From Methylobacter sp. (GTDB taxonomy: Bacteria > Pseudomonadota > Gammaproteobacteria > Methylococcales > Methylomonadaceae): a stretch of DNA of 64,000 nt. A program made the position numbers and the translations under genes. Within the stretch, counting starts at the first letter, position 1. Each line of letters opens with the position of its first letter. Of this stretch, positions 62,942 to 64,000 are shown one piece after another. Below the pieces are notes generated by a model. It ran no database searches and was not told the origin of the DNA. It worked only from the letters and a program-made list of their open reading frames with translations. Location: NCBI GenBank assembly GCA_030679035.1, contig JAUXTH010000116.1, forward strand, positions 19,729-83,728, read 5' to 3'.

Positions 62942-63799
62942 ATGAAACTATTAATCGTCAGTGGTCTTTCCGGTTCGGGTAAAAGTATCGCCTTGGATAC
63001 TTTGGAGGATTGCGGTTATTACTGCATCGACAATCTCCCCGTCACCTTGCTGGAAGACTTTATCAGCCACGTCATGCTGGTCGATAAGCTTACCTACGCC
63101 AAAACGGCGATAGGCATTGATGCGAGGAACCAGAGCGAAAGCCTGGTCAATTTTTCCGAAAGCCTGGAACTGATCCGCAATAAACAGATTGATTGCGAGA
63201 TTATCTTTATGCAGGCTGAAGAAGCCACCTTATTGAAACGCTACAGCGAAACCCGGCGGCGGCATCCGCTGACGGATTTAAACGTACCGTTAAAAGAAGC
63301 ATTAAAAATCGAAAAGGAAATGCTGACGCCGGTTGCCCGGCACGCCAGCGTGGTCATAGATACCAGCCGGACGCATTTCCATCAGTTGCGCGAACTTATC
63401 AGGGAACAGATCGGCGAAAGGGATGTCAGGCATATTTCCTTGCAGTTTCAATCGTTCGGTTTCAAGCATGGCGTCCCGCTGGATGCCGATTTCGTGTTCG
63501 ATGCACGCAGCCTGCCTAATCCCTATTGGATACCGGAATTGCGGGGGTTAACAGGAAAAGACCAGCCGGTCATCGATTTTCTTGACGAGCAAGAACTGGT
63601 TGCCGAGCTTTTTAAAGATATTACCGGGTTTCTTGAAAGATGGATTCCCCGGTTTGAGGCCGAAGGACGCAGTTATTTGACTGTGGCGATTGGATGCACA
63701 GGCGGCCAGCATCGCTCGGTTTATCTGGTCGATGCATTAGCCAAACAGTTTAAAGGGCCTTTCTTAAATGTAATTGTTCGGCATCGGGAATTACAATAA
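62942..63799 (+). CDS. rapZ: RNase adapter protein RapZ (YvcJ family nucleotide-binding protein)
   Basis: 285 residues. Walker A VSGLSGSGKSIALDTLED near residue 7, YCIDNLPVTLLEDF, the C-terminal GFKHGVPLDADFVFDARSLPNPY and the AIGCTGGQHRSVYLVD motif. In E. coli RapZ senses GlcN6P and guides RNase E to GlmZ, tuning GlmS and so supplying UDP-GlcNAc to the envelope genes of this window; whether glmZ exists here is unknown. Last gene of the rpoN-hpf-rapZ unit. Confidence 0.95.
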   Translation: MKLLIVSGLSGSGKSIALDTLEDCGYYCIDNLPVTLLEDFISHVMLVDKLTYAKTAIGIDARNQSESLVNFSESLELIRNKQIDCEIIFMQAEEATLLKRYSETRRRHPLTDLNVPLKEALKIEKEMLTPVARHASVVIDTSRTHFHQLRELIREQIGERDVRHISLQFQSFGFKHGVPLDADFVFDARSLPNPYWIPELRGLTGKDQPVIDFLDEQELVAELFKDITGFLERWIPRFEAEGRSYLTVAIGCTGGQHRSVYLVDALAKQFKGPFLNVIVRHRELQ

Positions 63800-63826
63800 G
63801 TTTTTTGTTCGGTTATAAATTCAACG

Positions 63827-63854
63827 GTGTAGGTTAGGTTAGGCTAACCTACAC
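63827..63854. repeat. short palindromic repeat (GTGTAGGTTAG type)
   Basis: GTGTAGGTTAG (63827-63837) and CTAACCTACAC (63844-63854) are perfect 11-bp inverted arms, with an extra internal GTTAG copy. Follows rapZ and could act as a terminator. Confidence 0.75.
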
Positions 63855-63914
63855 ACATCCGGTATTATGTAGCAGCCGCACAAAGCCAATCACCCGCTGG
63901 GTCGAGGCTGATTT

Positions 63915-64000
63915 ATGAGTCTCGAATCGGCAGTTCGTTGTGTTGAAGCGGCTTTAGATAGTAACCCAGAATGTGCGGCTGGGTTAATCACACAGAAGAA
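63915..64000 (+). CDS. possible 5' end of an unidentified gene
   Basis: An ATG at 63915, directly after an in-frame TGA, opens a frame of 28 codons that runs off the window (MSLESAVRCVEAALDSNPEC...). A weak TCGAGG lies about 8 nt upstream. The residues look helical but match no family I can name at this length. It may equally be a chance frame. Confidence 0.3.
   Translation, partial: MSLESAVRCVEAALDSNPECAAGLITQK

Overview
This window is a stretch of gammaproteobacterial chromosome. The gene order (lpoA/rsmI divergent pair, rnpB next to mraZ, a complete mraZ-to-lpxC division and cell-wall cluster, the kdsD-lpt-rpoN-hpf-rapZ cluster), moderate GC, frequent REP-like palindromes and a bidirectional NiFe hydrogenase would suit a Methylococcales-type methanotroph. 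No methane-oxidation gene is present, so that placement is inference. No tRNA, 5S/16S/23S rRNA, prophage, transposase or CRISPR array was seen; the one RNA gene is rnpB.

Layout. 1-9.9 kb: 5' end of a phosphoglucomutase gene (minus), an L,D-transpeptidase beside a Braun-type lipoprotein with C-terminal Lys, then ribF-ileS-lspA, ampD (minus), a DUF1631 gene overlapping nadC, and a flavin reductase-like gene. 9.9-14.6 kb (minus): a GlcD/Dld-type FAD oxidase, then lpoA-yraN-diaA with a broken reading frame where yraP would be expected. 14.6-16.1 kb: rsmI and rnpB. 16.3-35.4 kb: the dcw cluster (mraZ, rsmH, ftsL, ftsI, murE, murF, mraY, murD, ftsW, murG, murC, murB, ddl, ftsQ, ftsA, ftsZ, lpxC), driven by a strong sigma70-type promoter overlapping a 10-bp-periodic MraZ operator. 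A DUF721/DciA-like gene converges on lpxC. 36-43 kb: a group 3d NAD-linked NiFe hydrogenase operon (hoxF-U-Y-H-W, hypA, hypB) interrupted between hoxY and hoxH by a YoeB-type toxin-antitoxin pair. 43-45 kb: phoB-phoR (minus). 45.2-50.5 kb: a PhnD-like binding protein abutting a GAF/PAS/GGDEF/EAL c-di-GMP enzyme and an outer-membrane barrel protein. 50.8-57.3 kb: a Met/His-rich secreted protein, mscL, pyrD and thiO (minus), an outer-membrane protein, a second toxin-antitoxin pair and a proline iminopeptidase. 57.5-63.8 kb: kdsD-kdsC-lptC-lptA-lptB-rpoN-hpf-rapZ.

The genes centre on envelope construction: lipid II synthesis (mur genes, mraY, ddl), septal wall synthesis (ftsW, ftsI, lpoA), recycling (ampD), lipoprotein maturation and anchoring (lspA, L,D-transpeptidase, Lpp), and LPS synthesis and export (lpxC, kdsD/C, lptABC). 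The hydrogenase operon couples H2 to NAD(H).

The most unusual signal is a set of dispersed palindromic elements. They fill many intergenic gaps and also appear to sit in frame inside essential coding genes: lpoA (two), ftsI N-terminus, murF C-terminus, murG, ddl, ftsQ C-terminus and probably phoR. lpoA and ddl share a 29-nt identical block that is translated into the same peptide, and ftsI and ftsQ share another. This looks like mobile repeat DNA domesticated as protein sequence, comparable in concept to Rickettsia palindromic elements.
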